Part shown: positions 15,773 to 24,208 of the stretch, piece by piece
Layout of the letters: every line of letters begins with the position of its first letter
Position numbering within the stretch: position 1 is the first letter of the stretch
Origin: Ignavibacteriaceae bacterium
GTDB taxonomy: Bacteria; Bacteroidota; Ignavibacteria; Ignavibacteriales; Ignavibacteriaceae
Direction: 5' to 3'
DNA length: 34,741 bases
Assembly (NCBI GenBank): GCA_014860115.1
Contig: JACZKK010000183.1
Span: 1 to 34,741 of the forward strand
Program-made: the position numbers and the translations under genes
The notes under the pieces: generated by a model
The model's input: only the letters and a program-made list of their open reading frames with translations
Told to the model about the DNA's origin: nothing
Databases searched by the model: none

Positions 15773-17302
15773 CTATAGTTCACAATAAATTCCATCTCCC
15801 TCAAGATTCTTGCAGGGATAACGCCAAGTCATGTTTTTCCCTTCAATCATTTCATCGGCTTTTTCAGGACCCCAGGTTCCAGCGGGATATCCATAAACAG
15901 GAATATTATGATCATTTTTCCATGCTTTTAATATCGGATCTACAAATTTCCATGCAGCTTCCACAGCATCCGCACGCTGGTATAATGTTGAATCACCGAT
16001 CATACAATCGTGTAAAAGTCGTTCATAAGCTGTCGGCAAATATGCGTTTGAAAGATCAGAATAATGGAAATCAAGATTGACGTTTTGAATATTGAATCCT
16101 TGTCCCGGAACTTTCATACCGACTTTAAGCAAAACTCCTTCATCAGGTTGAATGCGAAGTATCAACTGGTTACAGGAATTAACCTGATTCTGATTAGAGA
16201 AAAGGAAATGAGGAGTCCGCTTGAAATGTATCACAACCTCGGTGACTTTTGTCGGCATTCTTTTTCCAGTTCGGATGTAAAACGGAACTCCGCCCCAGCG
16301 CCAGTTATCAATAAATAATTTCATTGCCACGTACGATTCAGTCCGTGATTCTTTTTCAACACCTTTCTCTTCACGATAGCCGGGAACTTTTTCTCCTTTG
16401 ATAGTTGTGGAAGTATATTGTCCTCTGATAGAATATTTTTGGATGTCTCTGCCATTAAATGGTCTGAAAGACTGAAATACTTTTACGATTTCATTTCTGA
16501 TTGCATTTGAATCAAAAGAAGATGGCGGTTCCATTGAAATAAGACCCGTAAGCTGCAGCAAATGATTCTGAACCATATCTCTCAATGCACCGGATGAATC
16601 ATAATAACCGCCACGGTTTTCAATTCCAATATTTTCTACCGAAGTAATTTCAACATGATGAACATAGTTCCTGTTCCACAAAGGTTCAAACACACCATTT
16701 GAAAAACGGGTGACCAAAATGTTCTGAACTGTTTCCTTCCCGAGGTAATGATCAATTCGATAAATCTGATCTTCTTTAAAATATTTTGATAACTTCTTAT
16801 TTAATTCCAGTGCTGATTCAAGATCATATCCAAAAGGTTTTTCAACAATAAGCTTTTTCCAGCTTCCGTTTTCGTTATTGTTGAGTCCGGCTTCTCCAAG
16901 TAAACATGGAATCACTCCGTATAATGAAGGTGGAGTTGAAAGATAGTAAATGACATTTCCATCTGTTCCCAAATCATTATCAAGCTTCAAGAGATGATTT
17001 TTTAATTTCTGAAAATCTTCTTTCTTCTCAGTGTCTACAGATATGTATGAAATTTTTTTTAAAAAATCATTTACTACCTGCTCATTATCCTCTTTATAGT
17101 TGGCAAATTTTTTAATTCCATCTTTCATCTTCTCTCTGAATTTTTCATCAGAAAGATCAGTGCGGCTTGCACCAACCACTGCAAATTTTTCCGGTAACAG
17201 TTCCTGCTTGTGTAAATCATACACTGCCGGTATCAATTTTCTGAAAGTAAGATCACCGGAAGCGCCGAAAATTACAAGGATGTGATTATCAGGTTTTTTC
17301 AT
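15773..17302 (-). CDS. zwf: Glucose-6-phosphate 1-dehydrogenase
   Basis: A 509-residue enzyme oxidising glucose 6-phosphate to the lactone with reduction of NADP+ or NAD+. The N-terminus has the dinucleotide-binding FGASGDLTFRKLIPA, and the central RIDHYLGKETVQN carries the substrate-binding motif and catalytic His region. Length is normal for the family. The frame also opens at a TTG (17323) overlapping the gnd stop, which would add seven residues. The ATG at 17302 places MKKPDNHILVIFGASGDL at the usual distance from the N-terminus, so I prefer it, though neither start has a strong ribosome-binding site. Confidence 0.93.
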   Translation of the reverse strand: MKKPDNHILVIFGASGDLTFRKLIPAVYDLHKQELLPEKFAVVGASRTDLSDEKFREKMKDGIKKFANYKEDNEQVVNDFLKKISYISVDTEKKEDFQKLKNHLLKLDNDLGTDGNVIYYLSTPPSLYGVIPCLLGEAGLNNNENGSWKKLIVEKPFGYDLESALELNKKLSKYFKEDQIYRIDHYLGKETVQNILVTRFSNGVFEPLWNRNYVHHVEITSVENIGIENRGGYYDSSGALRDMVQNHLLQLTGLISMEPPSSFDSNAIRNEIVKVFQSFRPFNGRDIQKYSIRGQYTSTTIKGEKVPGYREEKGVEKESRTESYVAMKLFIDNWRWGGVPFYIRTGKRMPTKVTEVVIHFKRTPHFLFSNQNQVNSCNQLILRIQPDEGVLLKVGMKVPGQGFNIQNVNLDFHYSDLSNAYLPTAYERLLHDCMIGDSTLYQRADAVEAAWKFVDPILKAWKNDHNIPVYGYPAGTWGPEKADEMIEGKNMTWRYPCKNLEGDGIYCEL

Positions 17303-17319
17303 GATTAAACTTTTATTAG

Positions 17320-18222
17320 TCAATTATCTACTTTTTTGATTGCGTGTCCGCCGAACTGATTACGCAGAGCGGCCAGCATCTTCATTGCAAAAGATTCATC
17401 CTGTCGCGATTGAAACCTGTTGAACAACGATGATGTAATAATATGCGCAGGAACATCAAGCTCAATAGCTGTCTGAACTGTCCATCGTCCTTCCCCGCTA
17501 TCCTGAACAAATCCTTTAATGTTTTCAAGCCTTGGATCGTCAGTCAACGCAAGATGTGCAAGTTCAAGAAGCCAGGACCGGACAACGCTTCCATATTGCC
17601 AGACTTCAGAAACGGCTGTCAGGTCAATATTAAATTGCGACTTTTCAAGTATCTCAAATCCTTCAGCATATGCCTGCATCATTCCGTATTCAATTCCATT
17701 GTGGACCATTTTAACGAAATGTCCTGAACCCGATTCACCGCAATAAAGATAACCATTTTCCGGAGCGAGAGATTTGAATATCGTTTCACAATACTCAACA
17801 GCATTTTTATTCCCGCCATACATCAAACAGTAACCTTCCTTCAATCCCCAAATTCCACCACTTGTTCCGCAGTCAACATAATTAATTCCTTTTTGCTTAC
17901 AAAGTCCTGATCTGGTTATAGTTTCTTTAAAGTAAGAATTTCCGCCGTCAATAATTATATCATCTTTTTTCAGATGAGGTAGTAGTGCATCAATGTTTTC
18001 ATCAACTGGTTTTCCTGAAGGAACCATTAGCCAGATTACTTTTCTTCCTTCAAGCTTATTGACAAGGTCTTCAACTGATTCGGATGCGACTGCTCCGAGT
18101 TTTTCTGCTTCCAATATCTGTTCCTTCGATCTGTTATAAACAACGATCTCATGATTATCTTTTAAAAGTCGGTGGACCATATTCAATCCCATTTTGCCAA
18201 GCCCGATAAATCCAATTTTCAT
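17320..18222 (-). CDS. gnd: 6-Phosphogluconate dehydrogenase, short decarboxylating type
   Basis: A 300-residue enzyme converting 6-phosphogluconate to ribulose 5-phosphate and CO2. MKIGFIGLGKMGLNMV is the cofactor-binding start and GGNSYFKET and CGTSGGIWGLKEG are substrate-binding motifs; GHFVKMVHNGIEYGMMQAYAEG holds the catalytic Lys. It is the short form (about 300 residues, like YqeC) rather than the 470-residue classical form. Short forms are often NAD+-linked; VVYNRS after the second strand leaves the cofactor open. It is the first gene of the operon gnd-zwf-pgl-tal-pgi; GGAG lies upstream of the ATG. Confidence 0.93.
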   Translation of the reverse strand: MKIGFIGLGKMGLNMVHRLLKDNHEIVVYNRSKEQILEAEKLGAVASESVEDLVNKLEGRKVIWLMVPSGKPVDENIDALLPHLKKDDIIIDGGNSYFKETITRSGLCKQKGINYVDCGTSGGIWGLKEGYCLMYGGNKNAVEYCETIFKSLAPENGYLYCGESGSGHFVKMVHNGIEYGMMQAYAEGFEILEKSQFNIDLTAVSEVWQYGSVVRSWLLELAHLALTDDPRLENIKGFVQDSGEGRWTVQTAIELDVPAHIITSSLFNRFQSRQDESFAMKMLAALRNQFGGHAIKKVDN

Positions 18223-18343
18223 CTGAAATTCTCCGAAGTATTATTTGTTAGTTTTTATGTGATAATAACTAAATAAAGTTAATGAGTAATATATTTGTAA
18301 TCAATTTAAAAGATGTTCAGTATTAGTACTAATAAAAGGAAAA

Positions 18344-19168
18344 ATGAGACAATTTAAAATTAACTTTTTAATGCTTCTGCTGGTTTGGATAATCCTTGCA
18401 GTAATTTTCGGAATTTATGATCTGGATATTTCAAAACAGTTAGTAAATCAAAACTCAGACTGGGCAAAGTTTCTTGAAGATTACGGAATGATTCCCGGAA
18501 TTCTCGTAATCCTCAGCGGAATATTTATTTACTATTCATTCATAAAACAGCTATCAGGCATCTGGCCATATTTCCAGAAGGTAGTTTTCTTTTTAATTGG
18601 CAGCGGTTTGATATTTTATTTATTTGATATTCTTCTCGGACAAACAGTTTCTAATCATTTAATAATTTTTTTAAGCATCTCCTTTGCAATAAATATTATC
18701 ATCTTTATTGTTTTACATTTGAGGGCAGAAGTGCAGAATGTAATTGCAATCAGGTTCGCAAAAATTGTTGTAACTATAGCTTTGTTCGGATATGTAATTT
18801 GTATTCAGATTGTGAAATATATTTGGGGGAGAGTTAGATTCAGAGAGTTCGATGCAGCGTTTTCACAATTCACTCCGTGGTATTTACCGCAGGGATTTAA
18901 TAGATTTGATTCTTTCCCTTCCGGACATGCAGCAATGGGATGGATTCTTCTGCCATTGTTGATTCTTCTGGAAAATAAAAAATATTGGATAAGATATTCG
19001 GCGTTTATTTTGATTTTAATATGGGCTGTTGTTTTAGCTGCCAGCAGAGTTGTGATTGGTGCCCATTATGCTTCAGATGTTTTGTTTGGATCGTTCTTTA
19101 TTATTATAACATTCTTAGCATTTAGTAAAATATACAATAGTATCAACCAGGGAAAATCGAATCTTTAA
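18344..19168 (+). CDS. PAP2-family membrane phosphatase
   Basis: A 274-residue protein with about six membrane helices. The acid phosphatase motif is in three parts: KYIWGRVRFRE (K-x6-R, with Phe where Pro is usual), FPSGHAAMG with the catalytic His, and SRVVIGAHYASD with the second His and Asp. The family removes phosphate from lipid phosphates such as phosphatidic acid or undecaprenyl pyrophosphate at the outer side of the membrane. The substrate is not predictable. It is transcribed divergently from gnd and preceded by AAAGGA. Its end faces the lipoprotein gene at 19292. Confidence 0.88.
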   Translation: MRQFKINFLMLLLVWIILAVIFGIYDLDISKQLVNQNSDWAKFLEDYGMIPGILVILSGIFIYYSFIKQLSGIWPYFQKVVFFLIGSGLIFYLFDILLGQTVSNHLIIFLSISFAINIIIFIVLHLRAEVQNVIAIRFAKIVVTIALFGYVICIQIVKYIWGRVRFREFDAAFSQFTPWYLPQGFNRFDSFPSGHAAMGWILLPLLILLENKKYWIRYSAFILILIWAVVLAASRVVIGAHYASDVLFGSFFIIITFLAFSKIYNSINQGKSNL

Positions 19169-19207
19169 TTCAGACAAAAATTTTCAAATAAATATCTTCG
19201 AGAAAAG

Positions 19208-19283
19208 TTTCTCTGTGTATTCTTTGTGGTTCTCTGTGTAAAAAAAGGAAGTTACACTGAGATATCACAGAGAGCCACGGTGT
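19208..19283. repeat. Intergenic structured repeat between convergent genes
   Basis: The gap between the PAP2 gene and the lipoprotein gene holds TCTCTGTGTA in two forms near 19209 and 19231, a matching TTACACTGAGA near 19251, and CACAGAGAGCCAC near 19266 that pairs with GTGGTTCTCTGTG. These arms make alternative hairpins. The TCTCTGTGTA and TTTGTGG words match the element at 3717 in the hydrogenase operon. It may also serve as a transcription stop for both genes. Confidence 0.65.
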
Positions 19284-19291
19284 TGGAAAAA

Positions 19292-20386
19292 TTAATTTCT
19301 TTTACTTTTCCAGTACTCACGATATTTATCCTGTGTCACCAACCCAATAGGACCTTTATAGATTCCGCCGTCCATAAATCCATCGTAAACACGAACAGCA
19401 ATCGTATTTTCTTTTCCGGGAAGTAAAACATTATCGGGGATGTAATAGCCACGGGTTGTAACCCACTCATAATTCTGGTTGAAGTTTGTCGGAACAATGT
19501 CAAAACTCCAATCACCGGTTGAACCAACGAGAGTACCGTTAACAAAAGTTTGGTCGATATCATCTATCATTCCAAGCATAAGAACCATTTTTTGATCAGC
19601 ATATTTTTCAGGCAAAGTAAACTTCAGTCTGTACCAGGCAAATCCATTATAATCTTTAAATCCCTGAGTTTCCCAGAATGCAGGGACAAATATTTCTTCC
19701 CAGTCTTTGTCATCGAAGCCAGGATTTTTCCAATCGCCGATATCACCGATGTTAATTTTCCATGCTCCTCTCAGATCTATATCAAGATCAAGATAAGCCA
19801 CTTGACCTTTGTTTTGCTGGATTGGTGAAAGTCCAACATCACCTCCAACGATTCCTCCGCCAAGCTGAGCATCGTAAACACGGATCGCGATTGTGTTCTT
19901 CCCTGCTTTTAAAATTTCTTTTGAGATATAATATTCACGGTTTGCATCATAAGCTGTAACGTACTGCGGGGGAAAACCTCCTGACATTCCAATCAGTTTT
20001 CCGTTTACAAATGTCTGATCAACGTCATCTATAAAGCCGGCATTTAAAACAAAATTATATCCGATCAATTCTTTCGGGACTTCAAATGTTTTTCTGTACC
20101 AGGCATATCCGTTGTATCCGTGGAAGCCCTGGTCTTCCCACATAGCAGGAACTTTAATTTTTTCCCAGTTGTTGTCTTCAAAATCGGGTAAAGCCCAGAC
20201 TGTATCATCACCGATAGAAAATCTCCAGTTGCCTTCTAAGTTGATGTAATTCTTATCATTCAAGCCAGACATTTTATCCATTTCACTGAAGAAACTTTTG
20301 TTATTTATTTCCTGTTCATTATTACCAGACTTACATCCGGACAGAGCAAGTAAAAGAATCCCAAGACAGACAGATATTATTTTCAT
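19292..20386 (-). CDS. Lipoprotein with two tandem galactose-binding-like jelly-roll domains
   Basis: A 364-residue exported protein. The N-terminus is a lipoprotein signal with lipobox LALSGC (Cys18). The rest is a direct duplication of about 150 residues: NLEGNWRFSIGDD...FEDNNWEKIKVPAMWEDQGF...GYAWYRKTF...DDVDQTFVNG...NTIAIRVYD, then LDLRGAWKINIGD...FDDKDWEEIFVPAFWETQGF...GFAWYRLKF...DDIDQTFVNG...NTIAVRVYD. This is the sugar-binding jelly-roll fold found at the N-terminus of GH2 glycosidases and sialate esterases, here without any catalytic domain. It probably binds carbohydrate at the cell envelope. It lies 33 bases after the HEAT-repeat gene. Confidence 0.83.
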   Translation of the reverse strand: MKIISVCLGILLLALSGCKSGNNEQEINNKSFFSEMDKMSGLNDKNYINLEGNWRFSIGDDTVWALPDFEDNNWEKIKVPAMWEDQGFHGYNGYAWYRKTFEVPKELIGYNFVLNAGFIDDVDQTFVNGKLIGMSGGFPPQYVTAYDANREYYISKEILKAGKNTIAIRVYDAQLGGGIVGGDVGLSPIQQNKGQVAYLDLDIDLRGAWKINIGDIGDWKNPGFDDKDWEEIFVPAFWETQGFKDYNGFAWYRLKFTLPEKYADQKMVLMLGMIDDIDQTFVNGTLVGSTGDWSFDIVPTNFNQNYEWVTTRGYYIPDNVLLPGKENTIAVRVYDGFMDGGIYKGPIGLVTQDKYREYWKSKRN

Positions 20387-20419
20387 TGTAACAAAGATTT
20401 TAATTTCAATTGTAAAATA

Positions 20420-20839
20420 CTACTCAGTAACAAATGCAGTGTTCGTACCATCATTTACAAGATACTCATTGTAAATCTGCATAGCCATTCTTCTAACTTT
20501 TGCATCTTCATCATTCAGTGAAAGATCTTTTACTTCGAGTAATCCCTTATCACTCCCTAATTCGTAAAGGACCAAAGAAATTAGGATTCTGGTTTTTGCA
20601 TTTTTTTCAGACTTAAGCTGATCAATCAATGCATCCTCTGCTTCAGTTATCCGGTAGTAACCTGCAAGATATATTGCGCTTCTTCTTACTCCATCATTTT
20701 CAGAATGTATTCCTGCAGCCAGGTTTTCCAAAGCATGCTTGTTTGGCGTAACGTCCTTTATTGAATTCTTCTGTGCAAATCCACTACTCATCAGCACTGC
20801 TGTCAAAAGAACCGCTGTTAATAATCCTCTTTTCCTCAT
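20420..20839 (-). CDS. Small exported HEAT-repeat protein
   Basis: A 139-residue protein with an N-terminal signal peptide (MRKRGLLTAVLLTAVLMSSGFA). The rest is alpha-helical with HEAT-like repeats: NDGVRRSAIYLAGYYRITEAEDALIDQLKS, then KTRILISLVLYELGSDKGLLEVKDL, then DAKVRRMAMQIYNEYL. Such repeats mediate protein contacts; no enzyme motif is seen. A strong AGGAGG lies 9 bases before the ATG. It heads a two-gene unit with the jelly-roll lipoprotein, so both may work in the envelope. Confidence 0.78.
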   Translation of the reverse strand: MRKRGLLTAVLLTAVLMSSGFAQKNSIKDVTPNKHALENLAAGIHSENDGVRRSAIYLAGYYRITEAEDALIDQLKSEKNAKTRILISLVLYELGSDKGLLEVKDLSLNDEDAKVRRMAMQIYNEYLVNDGTNTAFVTE

Positions 20840-21234
20840 TTTATTTTCCTCCTGTCTTTAAGTTTTTAAGTAGAACAGTTAATCATTATTTCCACTAGAA
20901 AACTACTCTTTTGAAGTGCAACAGGGGTCATGGCAAAGTAAGGAATTGTAAAAAGTTGTCATGGGACTCTCGATCAATCTGAGGTAAAAGGTAAGAAATT
21001 TCTGCCGTATCGTGGCTTTCGAGGTACAACGCCTTTAAAATAAGAATCAAAACATTTTTCAACACATAATAAAAATAGCTTTACTCTTTATTTAATGTTG
21101 GTTAAGTTACTATGGTGATTTTGATACAAATCCGAATTGGTTTATCAATCAAGTGAGATGAACTATCACCAATCGAATAGACGGGACTTAGATTAAAGTA
21201 ATTTCTTCTGGAAAATAATTAAGGGAGAAAAACA
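20840..21234. other. Intergenic region between divergent genes
   Basis: About 395 bases separate the HEAT-repeat gene (minus) and the BNR-repeat gene (plus). I see no ORF with a ribosome-binding site and no clear repeat. It must hold both divergent promoters. AAGGGAG lies just before the ATG at 21235. Confidence 0.5.
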
Positions 21235-23328
21235 ATGAAAAAGACATTAGGATTTCTATTTGTATTTTCTGCTCTAATCCAATCACAAAACATCTGGCAA
21301 CAATCAAAAGGACCATACACGTTAGGCGGTTATATTCAATGCGAAACAATTGACTTGAACGGAAACTTATTCGTGGGAACTATAGATAGCGGTATATATT
21401 ATTCCACAAATTTAGGGAATGAGTGGAGCGCTTCGAGACTTAGCGGTAATTCAATTAATTCCATTAGTTCATCTCCAAATGGGTATGTATATAGTACTAC
21501 CGGTCAGCTGGTATTTAGATCAACTGATCAGGGTTTAAATTGGATTGAAATAACAAACGGTTTACCGGCGACATATTTAAATCAAGTTACATGTTCATCA
21601 CAGGATTTAGTTTTTTTAGCAACCTCAGAAGGTCTATTCCGAACGATTGACTTTGGTACTAATTGGGAAAGAATCGATTCGGGATTTTCAGATACGAACA
21701 TTAAGGGTGTGTTATATTGTAATAATGGAGATGTTTATTCTTACACAAACTGGAGTATTTATCGCTCAACTGATGATGGCTCTAGTTGGACTAACCTGAA
21801 TGGTCTTCCTTATGGAAAGGTAACTGACATAACTAGTGATGAAGTAAATAATCTTTTTCTAACTACTGGTGATACAGTTTCAGTATTTTATGGTTACCGA
21901 TCTTTGGATCAAGGGGCAACCTGGGAAGAATTTGGGCCGACTTGTCCTCTTCTTTTTCATTTTATAGAAGTCTCACCAGAAGGAGATCTTTACATTCAAG
22001 ATCAGTATGGTATATATAGATCAACTGATTTGGGAGAATCTTGGTCGCAAATAAGCTCACTTACTGAAAGTAACTGTTTGAGTTTTTATTCTAATGCTAT
22101 ATTATTTGCGGGATCATTAACTGGAGTAAGGAGATCTACAAATTCAGGAATTGATTGGAGTGTTGTTGGACTACCAAAGGATTACCCTCGAATCTTATCA
22201 CTGGCAACTAATTCCACAGGAATTGTTTTTGCCGGAGGGAAGGGAAATTATCCAGAAATTTATAAAACCACGAACCAAGGTCAAGAATGGTTTAAGATTG
22301 ACACAACATTTGATGGAACAATAATAAGTAATTTAGATTTGGATGAGAATGGTAATCTTTTCGCTGGAAGCTACGGTGGCGGTATAAATTTCTCTACTGA
22401 CTTTGGGGCGACATGGGTCCAAAGAAATAGTGGACTGACTGATTTACATATCACAGCACTTAAAACAATTATAAATGGTGAAGCTTTTGTAGGAACATCA
22501 AATGGTGGAATATTTCGTACAACTGATTATGGAATTAATTGGGTAGCAATTAATCAGGGATTGACCGTTATGAGGATAGAGGATATTGCGATGGCTTCAT
22601 CTGGGAATATTTATATTGGAACAACTGATGGTGTATTTGGGTCTTCCGATCAAGGATTGAATTGGATCCATTTAAACAATGGATGGGCTCAATATAGACA
22701 GGTAATTTCCATCGCTGTAAACTCGCAGGAACATATATTTGCAGAAAATTCAGGGTATGGTATTTTTCGATCCACTGACCTGGGTAATAGCTGGATTCAA
22801 GTATCAACAGAAATTTGGAGTCCAATTATGGACATTTTCATTAATTCGTTAGACACGATTTTTGCCGCTGCTGCTAATGGAGTGTTTCGTTCTACAAACA
22901 ATGGAGATGACTGGACACTTTTCAATTCAGGTCTTGCAGAATTTAATGATGCCAACGTATTGATAGCCGATAATGATGGAAAATTAATTGCAGGAACTGA
23001 GAGTGGGGGTGTATGTTGGACTTCGGATCCTACGACTTCGGTGGATAAAGGCAATAATCTGAACAGCAGTTATACTTTATTCCAAAATTATCCGAATCCA
23101 TTTAATCCACTTACAAAAATCGAATACCATGTTGCCTCTTTGAATTATGTTTCATTAAAAGTATATGATATACTCGGTAATGAAATTGCAGATCTTGTTA
23201 ATGGAGAAATACCTGCAGGTAAATATGAAATTAAATTTGATGCAAGAAATCTTCCAAGTGGAATATATATTTATAGAATTGTGGCAGGTAAATATCAAGA
23301 AACTAAAAAAATGATATTGCTGAAATAA
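21235..23328 (+). CDS. Secreted BNR/Ycf48-like beta-propeller protein with T9SS sorting domain
   Basis: A 697-residue protein with a signal peptide (MKKTLGFLFVFSALIQSQ). Residues about 30-600 hold a dozen or more repeats of the form RSTDxGxxW, as in SxDxGxTW sialidase/BNR and Ycf48-type propellers, probably folding into one or two beta-propellers. The C-terminal 80 residues are a type A T9SS domain: NYPNPFNPLTKIEY, VSLKVYDILGNEI, and LPSGIYIYRIVAG before KKMILLK. It should cross the outer membrane by type IX secretion and stay on the surface or be released. Its ligand is unknown. The gene stands alone and ends in a clear hairpin. Confidence 0.88.
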   Translation: MKKTLGFLFVFSALIQSQNIWQQSKGPYTLGGYIQCETIDLNGNLFVGTIDSGIYYSTNLGNEWSASRLSGNSINSISSSPNGYVYSTTGQLVFRSTDQGLNWIEITNGLPATYLNQVTCSSQDLVFLATSEGLFRTIDFGTNWERIDSGFSDTNIKGVLYCNNGDVYSYTNWSIYRSTDDGSSWTNLNGLPYGKVTDITSDEVNNLFLTTGDTVSVFYGYRSLDQGATWEEFGPTCPLLFHFIEVSPEGDLYIQDQYGIYRSTDLGESWSQISSLTESNCLSFYSNAILFAGSLTGVRRSTNSGIDWSVVGLPKDYPRILSLATNSTGIVFAGGKGNYPEIYKTTNQGQEWFKIDTTFDGTIISNLDLDENGNLFAGSYGGGINFSTDFGATWVQRNSGLTDLHITALKTIINGEAFVGTSNGGIFRTTDYGINWVAINQGLTVMRIEDIAMASSGNIYIGTTDGVFGSSDQGLNWIHLNNGWAQYRQVISIAVNSQEHIFAENSGYGIFRSTDLGNSWIQVSTEIWSPIMDIFINSLDTIFAAAANGVFRSTNNGDDWTLFNSGLAEFNDANVLIADNDGKLIAGTESGGVCWTSDPTTSVDKGNNLNSSYTLFQNYPNPFNPLTKIEYHVASLNYVSLKVYDILGNEIADLVNGEIPAGKYEIKFDARNLPSGIYIYRIVAGKYQETKKMILLK

Positions 23329-23348
23329 AAATCATTAAAAGCTTTACT

Positions 23349-23380
23349 AGAAATGCCGGTTACATTTAGCCGGCATTTCT
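23349..23380. terminator. Hairpin between convergent genes
   Basis: AGAAATGCCGG (23349-23359) and CCGGCATTTCT (23370-23380) are a perfect 11-base inverted repeat with a 10-base loop. It lies between the BNR-repeat gene (ends 23328) and the response regulator (ends 23382), so it probably ends both transcripts. It lacks a long T-run. Confidence 0.7.
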
Positions 23381-23381
23381 T

Positions 23382-24065
23382 CTAACTCACCAGCTTATAC
23401 CCAATCCCATGAACAGTTAAAATTAACTGCGGGTGGTTGGGATCTTTTTCAATCCTGTTTCTCAGCTTCACAATAAAATTATCAACTGTTCGTGTTGCAG
23501 GATTTTCATCATAACCCCAGATGTTGTTAAGCAGTTCATCTCTGCTGACTGTCTGGTTTCTTTTTTTCCAGAGATAGTGAAGTATTTCAAATTCTTTGTG
23601 AGACATCTGCACAGGAATTCCTTCCTCATACGCCTGGTAACCTGTAAAATGTACTGTCAGCTTTCCAATAACAGCTTCCGAAGCATTTGTGTTAATAGAA
23701 GTCTCACCTCTTCTTAAAACAGCTTTAACTCTTGCCAGCAGTTCTCTAAGACTAAAAGGTTTTGTAACATAATCATCTGCGCCTAATTCTAATCCGAGGA
23801 CTTTATCAATCTCTTCACCTTTTGCTGTTAGAAGAATTACAGGTGTCTGCACACCTTCCTTACGGATTGTCTTGCAAACATCAAACCCTGACATCTTCGG
23901 CATCATCACATCGAGAATGATAAGATTGTACTGGTTTTCACGAATCATCTTCAAACCTTTTTCACCATCATCAGCGATGCTCACTTCGTAACCTTCAAAC
24001 TCGAGGTTATCACGTAAACCCATCCGCATATTTGGTTCGTCTTCGACGATTAGAATCTTGACCAT
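23382..24065 (-). CDS. OmpR/PhoB-family response regulator
   Basis: A 227-residue two-component regulator. The receiver domain (1-120) has the acidic pair in VEDEP, the phosphorylated Asp in LIILDVMMPKMSG (about D52), the LLTAK Thr and the conserved Lys in DDYVTKPFSLREL. The DNA-binding domain (about 130-227) is a winged helix with LLNNIWGYDENPATRTVDNFIVKLRNRIE cut into typical OmpR motifs. It follows its probable partner kinase on the same strand, separated by a 143-base gap with a repeat element. Its targets are not evident. Confidence 0.93.
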   Translation of the reverse strand: MVKILIVEDEPNMRMGLRDNLEFEGYEVSIADDGEKGLKMIRENQYNLIILDVMMPKMSGFDVCKTIRKEGVQTPVILLTAKGEEIDKVLGLELGADDYVTKPFSLRELLARVKAVLRRGETSINTNASEAVIGKLTVHFTGYQAYEEGIPVQMSHKEFEILHYLWKKRNQTVSRDELLNNIWGYDENPATRTVDNFIVKLRNRIEKDPNHPQLILTVHGIGYKLVS

Positions 24066-24114
24066 AATTTATCTCAATATTTTTGGGGAATAAATATTTT
24101 AAAGGGCACATGTC

Positions 24115-24200
24115 GTCATTCTGGCTTGTCCAGAATCTGAGTTTTAAGCATTAGATTCAGATTCCGGACTCCACGCCAATTGGCGTGTCGCCGGAATGAC
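24115..24200. repeat. REP/MITE-like palindromic element between kinase and regulator genes
   Basis: An imperfect nested inverted repeat. The outer arms GTCATTCTGG (24115-24124) and CCGGAATGAC (24191-24200) match at 9 of 10 positions. Inner arms CCAGAATCTGA (24130-24140) and TCAGATTCCGG (24157-24167) match at 10 of 11. A perfect 16-base palindrome CACGCCAATTGGCGTG occupies 24172-24187. GC content is above that of the flanks. The GTCATTCCGG family of palindromes is widespread in bacterial intergenic DNA. It encodes nothing. Confidence 0.75.
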
Positions 24201-24208
24201 ATCTGGTA

